From assembly GCF_021129305.1 (NCBI RefSeq), contig NZ_JAJOMB010000004.1, forward strand, positions 248,001-312,000: a stretch of 64,000 nucleotides of DNA. The letters are read 5' to 3'. The notes beneath the pieces are model-generated. The model worked only from the letters and a program-made list of their open reading frames with translations, was not told the DNA's origin and made no database searches. The position numbers and the translations under genes were made by a program. Of the stretch, positions 43,127 through 50,580 are shown in pieces (within the stretch, counting starts at the first letter, position 1; every line of letters starts with the position of its first letter). Source of the stretch: Kineosporia babensis (GTDB taxonomy: Bacteria > Actinomycetota > Actinomycetes > Actinomycetales > Kineosporiaceae).

Positions 43127-43141
43127 GGATAGCTACTATCC
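43127..43141. promoter_or_regulatory. Candidate HxlR operator GGATAG-CTA-CTATCC
   Basis: A perfect 6-bp inverted repeat with a three-base centre, AT-richer than its surroundings, 24-38 bp upstream of the oxidoreductase start. The TACTATC core is close to the TACTAT half sites reported for YodB-type HxlR proteins. Confidence 0.6.
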
Positions 43142-43420
43142 AGAAGGTAGTTGATCGACATGGGTCAGCGCCAGCCGCCGAACGGGGATGTCGGGCAGCT
43201 CACTCCAGGGGCGACGGCCACTCGCAGTTGGCAAGCGCAGGTCCCGCCTGACGCGCGTCGCTCAGGGCGGCCGCCAGGCGCACTCGGCGGTCGGAAGTCG
43301 CGAAATGAGGCGCTTTGAAAGCTTTCAACTGCGACTTCGAGCCGCCAGGTGCGACATCACGCCGGCCACGTTCGTCAGGTCTGCCCGAGATGAATGCGGC
43401 CAGCTGGACAGAGGATTCGC
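43142..43420. other. Non-coding region with a nested palindrome
   Basis: No gene is supported between the oxidoreductase and the SDR. It contains TTGAAAGCTTTCAA (43315-43328), a perfect 14-bp palindrome, nested inside AAGTCGC (43295-43301) and GCGACTT (43331-43337). GCCGCCAGG occurs on both sides. This could be a LacI/GntR-type operator or a mobile-element remnant. Confidence 0.45.
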
Positions 43421-44194
43421 TCAGGCGACGGAGAAGCCGCCGTCGACGAAGATCGTCTGCCCGGTGACGTAGGCCGAGGCGTCGGAGGCCAGCCAGACCG
43501 CCACGCCCGCATAGTCCTCCAACTCGCCGTTGCGGCCCCTGTGGGTGCGCGCAGCCAGGGCTTCGGGACGGCCCGGAATGGCAAAAGCCTCAGCGGTCAA
43601 CGGGGTTCGGACGAAGCCCGGGCCGACGGCGTTGCAGCAGACACCCTGCGGCGACCAGGCCTCGGACTGGGAACGGGTGAGTCCGGCGACGGCGGCCTTG
43701 GACACGCCGTACGCCCCGCTGTTGCCGAAGGCGCTGACCGACTGCTGCGAGGCGATGTTGATGATCCGGCCCCAGCCGCGCTCGGCCATCGCCGGGCCGA
43801 GGGCCTGCCCGAGCAGGAAGGCCGCATCGACGTTGACGGCCATCTGCCGGTCGTAGTCGGTGGCGGTGAGTTCGCCCATCGGGGGCCGCAGATTCAGGCC
43901 GGCCGAGTGCAGGAGAATGTCGATCGGGCCGTACTCGGCCTGGGCCCGCTCGGCCAGGCCGATCGCCTGGGCGCGGTCCTCCAGGTCGGCCACCAGGTAG
44001 CCGGCCTGCACCCCGTCGGCCTGCAGCCGGGCCACGTTCTGCTCCAGCGCCCCGGCCGTACGGGCCACGAGGATCACCCGCGCGCCCGCCCGGCCGATCG
44101 CCTCGGCCATGCTCAGGCCGATACCCGAACTGGAACCCGTGATCAGCGCGGTCCGGCCGGAACAGGAGAACAGGTGCTCAAGAGCAGGATGCAT
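43421..44194 (-). CDS. Short-chain dehydrogenase/reductase
   Basis: A 257-residue classical SDR. The cofactor motif TGSSSGIG is at residues 19-26, NAG-equivalent LHSAGLN at 95-101, and the active site includes Ser149/Ser152, Tyr162 and Lys166 (AYGVSKAAVAGL). The C-terminal YVTGQTIFVDGG is typical. It resembles gluconate 5-dehydrogenase/3-oxoacyl reductase relatives; the substrate is unknown. ATG 44194 is six bases after a TAGGGT -10 element. Confidence 0.9.
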   Translation of the reverse strand: MHPALEHLFSCSGRTALITGSSSGIGLSMAEAIGRAGARVILVARTAGALEQNVARLQADGVQAGYLVADLEDRAQAIGLAERAQAEYGPIDILLHSAGLNLRPPMGELTATDYDRQMAVNVDAAFLLGQALGPAMAERGWGRIINIASQQSVSAFGNSGAYGVSKAAVAGLTRSQSEAWSPQGVCCNAVGPGFVRTPLTAEAFAIPGRPEALAARTHRGRNGELEDYAGVAVWLASDASAYVTGQTIFVDGGFSVA

Positions 44195-44200
44195 GCCCGG

Positions 44201-44206
44201 ACCCTA
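44201..44206 (-). promoter_or_regulatory. -10 element (TAGGGT), leaderless promoter of the SDR gene
   Basis: TAGGGT on the minus strand ends six bases before ATG 44194. The intervening CCGGGC gives no ribosome site. Confidence 0.45.
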
Positions 44207-44239
44207 GGGCACCCGTCCGCCTTCGCCAGAAGCAGTTCT

Positions 44240-44253
44240 CAGGACAGGCCTTA
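44240..44253 (-). repeat. 14-bp dispersed motif, copy 3 (TAAGGCCTGTCCTG)
   Basis: Differs at one base from the copies at 22603 and 28103. As with copy 1, the first three bases are the stop codon of the preceding gene, here lsr2. Confidence 0.45.
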
Positions 44254-44571
44254 GTTGCCGGCCGCGTGGTACTGCTCGAGCACGGTGGAGGAGATCCGCC
44301 CCCGCGCGGAGACCTCGATGCCGTTGCTGGCCGCCCAGGCCCGCACCGCCGCGGTGTCCACCCCGGCGCTCACCTTGCGGATGGTCCGGCCGGTCTTGGT
44401 CAGGCGGCGCGCCCCCTCGGTGTACGGCTCGAAAGCCTGACGCAATTTGGCTGCGTTCTTCTCGGTGACGTCGATCTCGTACGTCTTACCGTCCAGAGCG
44501 AAGGTGACCGTCTCTGCAGCGGGCTTTCCGTTGATGTCGTCGGTGAATTCCACGACCGTTCTCTGCGCCAT
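44251..44571 (-). CDS. lsr2: Lsr2 nucleoid-associated protein
   Basis: A 106-residue Lsr2. The N-terminal dimerisation domain starts MAQRTVVEFTDDING, followed by FALDGKTYEIDVTEKNAAKL. The C-terminal DNA-binding domain contains VRAWAASNGIEVSARGRIS, whose RGR acts as an AT-hook-like clamp in the minor groove. Lsr2 coats AT-rich and foreign DNA and silences it, the actinobacterial counterpart of H-NS. ATG 44571 is seven bases after a TATGCT -10. Actinobacteria often carry more than one copy; the main one is usually elsewhere beside clpC, so this may be a paralogue. Confidence 0.95.
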   Translation of the reverse strand: MAQRTVVEFTDDINGKPAAETVTFALDGKTYEIDVTEKNAAKLRQAFEPYTEGARRLTKTGRTIRKVSAGVDTAAVRAWAASNGIEVSARGRISSTVLEQYHAAGN

Positions 44572-44578
44572 GCCCCAG

Positions 44579-44584
44579 AGCATA
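44579..44584 (-). promoter_or_regulatory. -10 element (TATGCT), leaderless promoter of lsr2
   Basis: TATGCT on the minus strand ends seven bases before ATG 44571. Confidence 0.45.
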
Positions 44585-44756
44585 GAGCGGAAACTCCGCA
44601 GAAGTAATTCGGGTCGCCGATGCGTGTCGAATTCGGCAACTCGGCATTCACCCGGACGGCCCAAGACCGGTCACCGCCGAACGAACGGCGAAGCCGGGCC
44701 GGGGAACTCGACCAAGCACACCGAATACCGGAAGAACACGAGTAGCCACCGAATGC

Positions 44757-45047
44757 TTACTGCGAATCCCGGCCGGAATCGCGCTCCAGGTGCCAGGGCC
44801 GGTCCGGCCGGGTGGCCCGGGCATCGGCGACCACCCGCAGCGCGTGCACCGCATGATCCGGATGCTCGTGCACCAGCCCGAGATATTCGTGCCCGGTCAG
44901 ATGGCACCAGGCGGGCAGGTCGATCGGGGCCGCCGGGTCGGTGGTCAGCACCTGCACCACCGTGCCCGGTTCGGCCGGGGCGACGACCCCGCGCAGCTTG
45001 ATCAGCAGCCGCACGCAGAGCATGCCCCGCCCGTCGAGGGTGATCAG
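44757..45047 (-). CDS. TusA-like sulfur carrier protein with unusual start
   Basis: About 96 residues matching the TusA/SirA fold: LDGRGMLCVRLLIKLRG (usual form LDxxGLxCPxPxxxxK), then VVQVLTTDPAAPIDLPAWCHLTGHEYL. The sulfur-carrying cysteine in MLC is kept, but the following Pro is Val, and a second Cys is present in AWC. No ATG, GTG or TTG lies in frame before the first strand. A CTG at 45047 overlaps the upstream stop as CTGA, the same geometry as the GTGA overlaps elsewhere here. The only in-frame ATG (45023) would remove the first strand. Role inferred: sulfur transfer. Confidence 0.65.
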   Translation of the reverse strand: MITLDGRGMLCVRLLIKLRGVVAPAEPGTVVQVLTTDPAAPIDLPAWCHLTGHEYLGLVHEHPDHAVHALRVVADARATRPDRPWHLERDSGRDSQ

Positions 45048-45349
45048 CGGCCCGCGCGCCGGTCGGCGGCCGCGTACGAAACCGCAGCCGTGGCAGCGGA
45101 GACGGCCAGTACCGACGGCCAGGCGCCGATCTTCTTGGCCAGCGGGTGGGACAGGCCGAAGGCCCCGAGGTAGGTGGCGACCAGCGCGCCGGTGGTGGCG
45201 GCGTTGGTGGTGCGCGCCCATTCCCGCCCAGCCACGACCCCGCCCACGGCGAGCACCGCCCCGCCCAACGGACGGATCCCGGTGCGGCGGGCGACCTGCC
45301 ATCCGCCGATCAGCGAACCTGCGGTGACTGCTGCAGTAGGAAGACGCAT
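45044..45349 (-). CDS. Small membrane protein coupled to the TusA-like gene
   Basis: A 101-residue hydrophobic protein with three probable helices (around residues 4-20, 30-45 and 55-95), including LGGAVLAVGGVVAGREWART and ALVATYLGAFGLSHPLAKKIG. I do not recognise a family with certainty; YgaP/DUF2892-like or DUF4395-like small membrane proteins often accompany sulfurtransferases. ATG 45349 is six bases after TACGGT; GTG 45364 is an in-frame alternative. Its stop overlaps the TusA-like start, so they are probably functional partners in sulfur handling. Confidence 0.65.
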   Translation of the reverse strand: MRLPTAAVTAGSLIGGWQVARRTGIRPLGGAVLAVGGVVAGREWARTTNAATTGALVATYLGAFGLSHPLAKKIGAWPSVLAVSAATAAVSYAAADRRAGR

Positions 45350-45355
45350 GGCCCG

Positions 45356-45361
45356 ACCGTA
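45356..45361 (-). promoter_or_regulatory. -10 element (TACGGT), leaderless promoter of the membrane protein/TusA pair
   Basis: TACGGT on the minus strand ends six bases before ATG 45349. Confidence 0.4.
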
Positions 45362-45469
45362 CACCGCGTTCTCCCGGGCCTGATCGGCCGGTTTAACGGA
45401 AACCAGGCGTTCGCCCGAGACCGGCGCACTACGGTCGGCTCACCAGTGGAGAGTGAGGCGGGGGTCACG

Positions 45470-46942
45470 ATGCGGGTCGCCATTGTGGGAGCCGGTTACG
45501 CGGGTCTGAGTACGGCGCGGATGCTGCTTCGCTGCGGTTTCCAGGTCACGGTGTTCGAGCAGGCGCCGGATGTCGGCGGGGTGTGGAGCCGGACCCGGCG
45601 ATATCCGGGCCTGCGCACCCAGAACGACAAACGCACCTACGCCTTCTCCGAGTTGCCGATGCCCGCGCACTATCCGCAATGGCCCTCGGGTGAGCAGGTT
45701 CAGCAATATCTGGAGAGCTACGCAGCCGGGTTCGGTCTGAGCCCGGCGCTGCGGCTGAGCACGCGGGTGGTCTCGGCCGACCTCGAGGACGACCGGTGGA
45801 CCTTGACCACCCAGCCCGCGGGCCGGCCGGAGCAGAGCACCTTCGATCATCTGGTGATCGCCAACGGCATCTTCTCGCGCCCGGCGATCCCGGTGTACCC
45901 CGGCCGTGGCGAGTTCGAGGCCGCCGGGGGAAAGATCTGCGCAGCACAGGATTTCGCCGATCTGGACGACGCCCGCGGCCGGCACGTGGTAGTGGTCGGC
46001 TACGGCAAGTCGGCCTGCGACGTGGCCGTGGCGATCAGCGACGTGGCCCGCAGCACCGCCGTGGTGGCCCGCCGGCTGCTCTGGAAGATGCCCCGCCGGC
46101 TGGCCCGGGTGCTGAACTACAAGTACCTGCTGCTGACCCGGATGGGCGAGGGCCTGTTCCCCTACATCCGGCCCACCTCGTTCGAGAAGTTCCTGCACGC
46201 GCGGAACTCGGGCAGCACCCTGTTCGGTCCCGTGCAGCACCTGATCGTGCGTCAGCTCGGGTTGCAGCGCCTGGGCCTGGTGCCGCACGGCCCGTTCAGC
46301 GACATCGCCCGCAGCACGGTCAGTCTGGTCACCGAAGGCTTCTTCGAGCGGGTGGCCGACGGCCGGCTCCGGGTGCACCGCGACGCCCAGATCACCGAAC
46401 TGTGCGCGGTCGAGGGCCGGCCGAGCGCCAGACTGGCCACCGGCCACACCATTCCGGCCGACCTGATCGTCTGCGGCACCGGCTTCGACCAGCAGGTGCC
46501 GTTCCTCTCCCCCGCCCTGACCGCTCAGATCCAGGACACGCGGGGGAATTTCGTGCTGTACCGCCACATTCTGCCGCCCGACGTCCCGCAGTTGACCTTC
46601 GCCGGCTACAACTCCTCGTTCTTCAGCCCGCTGGGTGCGGAGATGGCCGCGGCCTGGATCGCCGCTCATCTGCTCGGTTCGCTCAGCCTGCCCACCCCCT
46701 CCGCCCGGCGAGCTCAGACCATCGAGCAACTGCGCTGGATGGAGACCTTCAGCGAGGGCAAGCACGCGCGCGGCACCAGCGTGATCCCGTTCTCCATGCA
46801 CAACATCCACGAAGTGCTGCAAGACCTGCTTTTGGACGTCGGTCCGCTCACCAAGGCGCGCCAATGGCTGCTCCCGGTCGACCCTGCGACCTACCGCAAG
46901 GTCGGCCCGGCTCTTCTGCAAAGGCATGGCCTACTCGAGTGA
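45470..46942 (+). CDS. FAD-dependent monooxygenase (FMO-like)
   Basis: A 490-residue flavoprotein. The FAD Rossmann motif GAGYAGLSTARML begins at residue 7, with the acidic end VTVFEQAPDVGGVWSRTRRYPGLRTQ, and a second nucleotide-binding loop VVVVGYGKSACDVAVA is near residue 170. This matches flavin-containing monooxygenases. The Baeyer-Villiger fingerprint FxGxxxHxxxWP is not evident. The C-terminal third includes CGTGFDQQVPFLSP. GAGGCGGGGG precedes ATG 45470. Substrate unknown. Confidence 0.87.
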   Translation: MRVAIVGAGYAGLSTARMLLRCGFQVTVFEQAPDVGGVWSRTRRYPGLRTQNDKRTYAFSELPMPAHYPQWPSGEQVQQYLESYAAGFGLSPALRLSTRVVSADLEDDRWTLTTQPAGRPEQSTFDHLVIANGIFSRPAIPVYPGRGEFEAAGGKICAAQDFADLDDARGRHVVVVGYGKSACDVAVAISDVARSTAVVARRLLWKMPRRLARVLNYKYLLLTRMGEGLFPYIRPTSFEKFLHARNSGSTLFGPVQHLIVRQLGLQRLGLVPHGPFSDIARSTVSLVTEGFFERVADGRLRVHRDAQITELCAVEGRPSARLATGHTIPADLIVCGTGFDQQVPFLSPALTAQIQDTRGNFVLYRHILPPDVPQLTFAGYNSSFFSPLGAEMAAAWIAAHLLGSLSLPTPSARRAQTIEQLRWMETFSEGKHARGTSVIPFSMHNIHEVLQDLLLDVGPLTKARQWLLPVDPATYRKVGPALLQRHGLLE

Positions 46943-47055
46943 GCCATCGCCGACCAGGCGCGCCGGGCGTCCTCAATTACGCAGTTCCCAGCGGTCAGCC
47001 GAGGTGATCGACATGCCGAGACACCAGCAGAGCAGCCGAGAGAACCGGAGTGATC

Positions 47056-47433
47056 ATGAACGCGGGCATGTCGTTCTACGCCAGCACCGACCCGGCCGGC
47101 GCCGGTACCGCCGAGCGGGACATCCGCAACATCTTCGGGACCTCGGCCGGGTTCCTGACCTGCGAGGACGACTTCCCGGAGGCGATCGGCGAGCGCTTCA
47201 CCGACACCCGGGGCCGATTCCCGATGACCGAGATCGTCGAGGCTTTACGCAAGGACACCGAACTGCCGGGCAGCGAGTTCTGGTTCGCCCACGTCCGTGG
47301 GGGTACGGCCCAGGTGCCCAGGGAAGCCAAGTACCTGACCGTCGGGCTGGACGACAGCCCGGAGGGGTATCACCTGCGGCGGCAGTACGGGACCACCGAG
47401 CACCGCTACCTGGCCACTGTGCAGCCCGCCTAG
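47056..47433 (+). CDS. Hypothetical protein
   Basis: A 125-residue soluble protein that I do not recognise. It is of mixed character, with DIRNIFGTSAGFLTCEDDFP, FPMTEIVEALRKDTELPGSEF and a basic C-terminal part. There is one Cys and no membrane helix. GGAG lies five bases before ATG 47056. It reads in the same direction as the monooxygenase after a 113-bp gap and ends three bases from the convergent GGDEF-EAL gene. No function is proposed. Confidence 0.6.
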   Translation: MNAGMSFYASTDPAGAGTAERDIRNIFGTSAGFLTCEDDFPEAIGERFTDTRGRFPMTEIVEALRKDTELPGSEFWFAHVRGGTAQVPREAKYLTVGLDDSPEGYHLRRQYGTTEHRYLATVQPA

Positions 47434-47436
47434 ATT

Positions 47437-49812
47437 TCAGGCGGGCAGGGTGACCTCGACCTCTACCTCGTCCGGACGGGCGAAGGAGATCAGCCGGGCC
47501 GGGCCGGCGTCCCGAAGCAGGTTGGTCATGCAGTCGGCGGGCTGCGGGCGGCACAGGTGATACCCCTGCCCGTATGCGATCCCCAGATCAGCCAGCCGCT
47601 CGCGCTGCGGCTCGGTCTCGATCCCCTCGGCCACCACGTCCACCTGCAGTGACTTGGCCATCGCGACGATCCCCTCCAGCAACGGAGAGCTCGGCGCCGT
47701 CTGCAGGTTGCTGGTGATCGAACGGTCCAGCTTCAGCTGACGCACCGGGTAGCGGTGCAAGTAGCTCAATGACGTGTAGCCGATCCCGAAGTCGTCCAGG
47801 CTGACCCGCACGCCGGCCTCGGTGAGCAGCGCCAGGGTCAGCGCACCCGCCTCGGGCGGCAGCTCGTCGTGCTCGGTGATCTCCAGGTGCAGCTGGGAAG
47901 GCTGCACCCCGGTGAAGCGCAGGTACTCCAGCGTCACGTCGGCCAGCGCCGGGTCGAGCATGCTGGTGCGGCCCAGGTTCACGCTGACGTAGATCGAGCC
48001 GATGCCCTCGTCCTCCCACTCGGCCACCTGGCTCAGCGCGTCCAGCAGCACCCAGCGGTCCAGTTCCCCGGCCAGGCCACTGGTCTCGGCCAGCGAGAAG
48101 AAGTCGTCGGGCCGGATCATCCCGCGCTCGGCGTGCCGCCAGCGCATCAGTGCCTCGCAGCCGGTGATCAGGCCGGTGCCCAGCTCGACCAGGGGCTGGT
48201 AGTAGACCTCGAAGTGCCCGGCGGTGACGTCTCCGTCCAGGGTGCGGCGCAGGTCGGTGAGCAGTTGCTGGCGGCCGAGCACCTGCTCGCGCTGCTTCGG
48301 GTCGTAGTGCACGACGGTGTTGCGGCCCGCGTCCTTGGCCGCGTACAGGGCGATGTCGATCTCGGTGCACACCTCGGCCAGGTCCCGTTCCCCGGTCAGG
48401 TCGGTGACGCCGATGCTGGTGCGCACCGGCATCTCCAGGCCGGCCACGATGAACGGCTCGGCCAGGACCTGATCGCGCACGGTCTCGACCGCGGCATGCC
48501 CGGGCGGCAGCACCAGGACGAACTCGTCGCCGCCGGGGCGCACGATGAAGGCCTCCGGGGAGACCGTGCCCCGCAGCCGACGGGCCAGGGTGACCAGGAC
48601 CTCGTCCCCTGCGTAGTGCCCGAAGGTGTCGTTGATCTGCTTGAAGTCGTCAAGGTCGAACAGCGCCAGCTGCCACGGCCGGGCCGGGTCGATCTCCAGG
48701 TCGCGCAGCGCCTTGGCCATGCCGCGGCGGTTCAGCAGACCGGTGTACCAGTCGCGGTCGGCCAGGAGTTCGGTGTCCAGCACCGCAAAGGCGCCACGGA
48801 TCAGGGCGACCAGCGCCACCAGCACGCCGACAAGCACGTAGACCAGCGGCGGAAGCTGCCCGGCGCCGGGGGCGTCGATGATGTAGAGCAACGCCGGCAC
48901 CGCGGCCAGCGGGACGAGAGCGAGCAGCCGGGCGGATTCGGACCGCCGGCGCATCAGCGTCTCGGGTTGGAAGGACAGGCGCATCGAAGGTTCCAGCGGA
49001 GCCCAGACGAACAGGCCGACCGCCACGGCCGCCGTGATGTCGGCGAGCACGTCGGGGACCGGGGCCCGGCCGCCGGTACCGATCACCTTCAGCACATCGT
49101 TCGCGACGATCACGAAGGCGCCGACGAAGCCGATCACCAGGGCGCGGGGCAACCTTTCCCGGGAGAGGAGGAAGCGGGCCAGCAGGCCGGTCAGCACCAC
49201 GTCGACGATCGGGACCACTGCCGCGGCGAGGGACCCGCCGGCCGGCAGCGCCCGGACGCCGGTGATCACCTGGGCGATCACCACCCCGAAGACGCCGACG
49301 AGAAGCAGCAGGTCGCCATATCTCCGCAGCGACCGGTGCAGCCGGTCACGAGACCGGCCGAACTCCTCGTCGGCGCCCGGGAAGAACGCCGACCGCGATT
49401 GCTCCACGGCCGGCGGCTCACTCGAAACACCAGTTGCACTAAGACTTTCCCGGCGGCGCCGGATCCAGGACAGCCGGATCACGATGCCGATCGCACACGC
49501 CTGCCCGGCGAGCTGCAGCACCGCACTCAGTGCGGCGCCCTCCGCAACCGCCGGGCTCACCAGCAGGTCGACCAGACCTGCACCGCCCCACAACGCCAGC
49601 ATGCCCGCGACCAGGCCCCAGGCGATCCGTTCGGCGGGCCGGTACCACCCGATCCCGACGAGCGTCGCGCCCACGGCCATCCACGTGCCGACCAGCAGCA
49701 ACCACTGCTGCAGGTCGGTCAGACCGGCCAGCGCGGCCAGCCCGAGGAGCCCGAGGAGAGGAACCAGCAGCGGTACCGGCCGAGCTGTTTCGGCACCCTG
49801 TGACTTCCTCAT
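47437..49812 (-). CDS. Membrane-bound GGDEF-EAL cyclic di-GMP enzyme
   Basis: A 791-residue protein. The N-terminal 360 residues hold about nine to ten hydrophobic helices in two groups separated by a charged loop of about 60 residues. The GGDEF domain has intact GGDEF (427-431), and the EAL domain has EALMRW (553-558), the metal site EITEHDEL and LDDFGIGYTS. Both activities look possible. It is divergent from the exopolysaccharide operon across 768 bp, so local cyclic di-GMP control of polymer synthesis is a reasonable inference, although no PilZ domain is recognisable in the operon. Confidence 0.9.
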   Translation of the reverse strand: MRKSQGAETARPVPLLVPLLGLLGLAALAGLTDLQQWLLLVGTWMAVGATLVGIGWYRPAERIAWGLVAGMLALWGGAGLVDLLVSPAVAEGAALSAVLQLAGQACAIGIVIRLSWIRRRRESLSATGVSSEPPAVEQSRSAFFPGADEEFGRSRDRLHRSLRRYGDLLLLVGVFGVVIAQVITGVRALPAGGSLAAAVVPIVDVVLTGLLARFLLSRERLPRALVIGFVGAFVIVANDVLKVIGTGGRAPVPDVLADITAAVAVGLFVWAPLEPSMRLSFQPETLMRRRSESARLLALVPLAAVPALLYIIDAPGAGQLPPLVYVLVGVLVALVALIRGAFAVLDTELLADRDWYTGLLNRRGMAKALRDLEIDPARPWQLALFDLDDFKQINDTFGHYAGDEVLVTLARRLRGTVSPEAFIVRPGGDEFVLVLPPGHAAVETVRDQVLAEPFIVAGLEMPVRTSIGVTDLTGERDLAEVCTEIDIALYAAKDAGRNTVVHYDPKQREQVLGRQQLLTDLRRTLDGDVTAGHFEVYYQPLVELGTGLITGCEALMRWRHAERGMIRPDDFFSLAETSGLAGELDRWVLLDALSQVAEWEDEGIGSIYVSVNLGRTSMLDPALADVTLEYLRFTGVQPSQLHLEITEHDELPPEAGALTLALLTEAGVRVSLDDFGIGYTSLSYLHRYPVRQLKLDRSITSNLQTAPSSPLLEGIVAMAKSLQVDVVAEGIETEPQRERLADLGIAYGQGYHLCRPQPADCMTNLLRDAGPARLISFARPDEVEVEVTLPA

Positions 49813-50580
49813 GCCCTGTTGTTCGGCCGGGCCGCTGCGGACTCAAGTACACAGCGTCACCGAATCTGTGGCTCCAGCGTGTCTTACACCCAGTCGGCCG
49901 AGTCCGGCCCGGCCCAGGACTGCTGAGAGCGAGGGGTTCCGGCCCGAACGCACCCCAGCCTTGTTGATTGAGGACGTTGTGGGCGCCCGTTCCGGACAAC
50001 TCACCTCAAGTGCGGGGAAAGGCCAATGATTCGCGAGGCCTCCCGTAAAGAATCCGGCCGGCCTGCGTCGGCCGTCTCGCGGATCGTTAAGAGAGTATTC
50101 ATCCGTCTTATTCTGACACCATTTTGTGGCGCCTTTTCGGCGAGCGCCGGAATGCGTCCCGGGGTGCGGTGAACCCGCAGGCCAAGATCGCCAAACTGCA
50201 CCAAAGCGAACCTGCCGGGAATATTTCGCCCGCGCCGGCCAGAGTCCGCAGCCTAGCGGGCCAGGTGCTTCCACCCACTTCAAGCATCGTTAAGTTCGGC
50301 CTAAAACCTCGAAGGCTGTTAATTGTTGCGAGAAGTTGTGGGAACGCTCGGAAACCACACGGTGAACCCAGCGTTCCGGCTGCGATCGCGGCCGCCGGGG
50401 CGCCTCATGGTGATTCCGACAAAGGGTCACGGTTCGGCCAATTCGGCTGATAAAACTTTTTCTGCCCGACCGTGGCGATGTCGCACGCCGGGTAGTTGGC
50501 GAGTAGCCGGAGAACCGACTCCGCCCCGACCGGAACGGTTCCCAGCGCCCTGGCCTTTACTTCACACCTGAAGGATTCCA
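49813..50580. promoter_or_regulatory. 768-bp non-coding region ahead of the exopolysaccharide operon
   Basis: No supported gene. GC content falls well below the neighbours (runs such as TTAAGAGAGTATTCATC and TAAAACTTTTTCTG). A bulged hairpin CACGGTTCGG (50428-50437)/CCGACCGTG (50466-50474) has an AT-rich loop. The size and composition suggest a long 5' leader or several regulator sites, serving the operon and possibly the divergent GGDEF-EAL gene. It is also the kind of AT-richer DNA that Lsr2 binds. Confidence 0.5.

Noticed and set aside
50124-50450. A 108-codon plus-strand frame in the leader of the exopolysaccharide operon.
   Set aside because: No plausible ribosome site, no recognisable domain, and low-GC third positions unlike the genes around it.
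50428-50474. An intrinsic terminator with a T run (AAAACTTTTTCTG) inside the exopolysaccharide leader.
   Set aside because: The T run lies in the loop of the hairpin, not after it, so it does not form a normal terminator.
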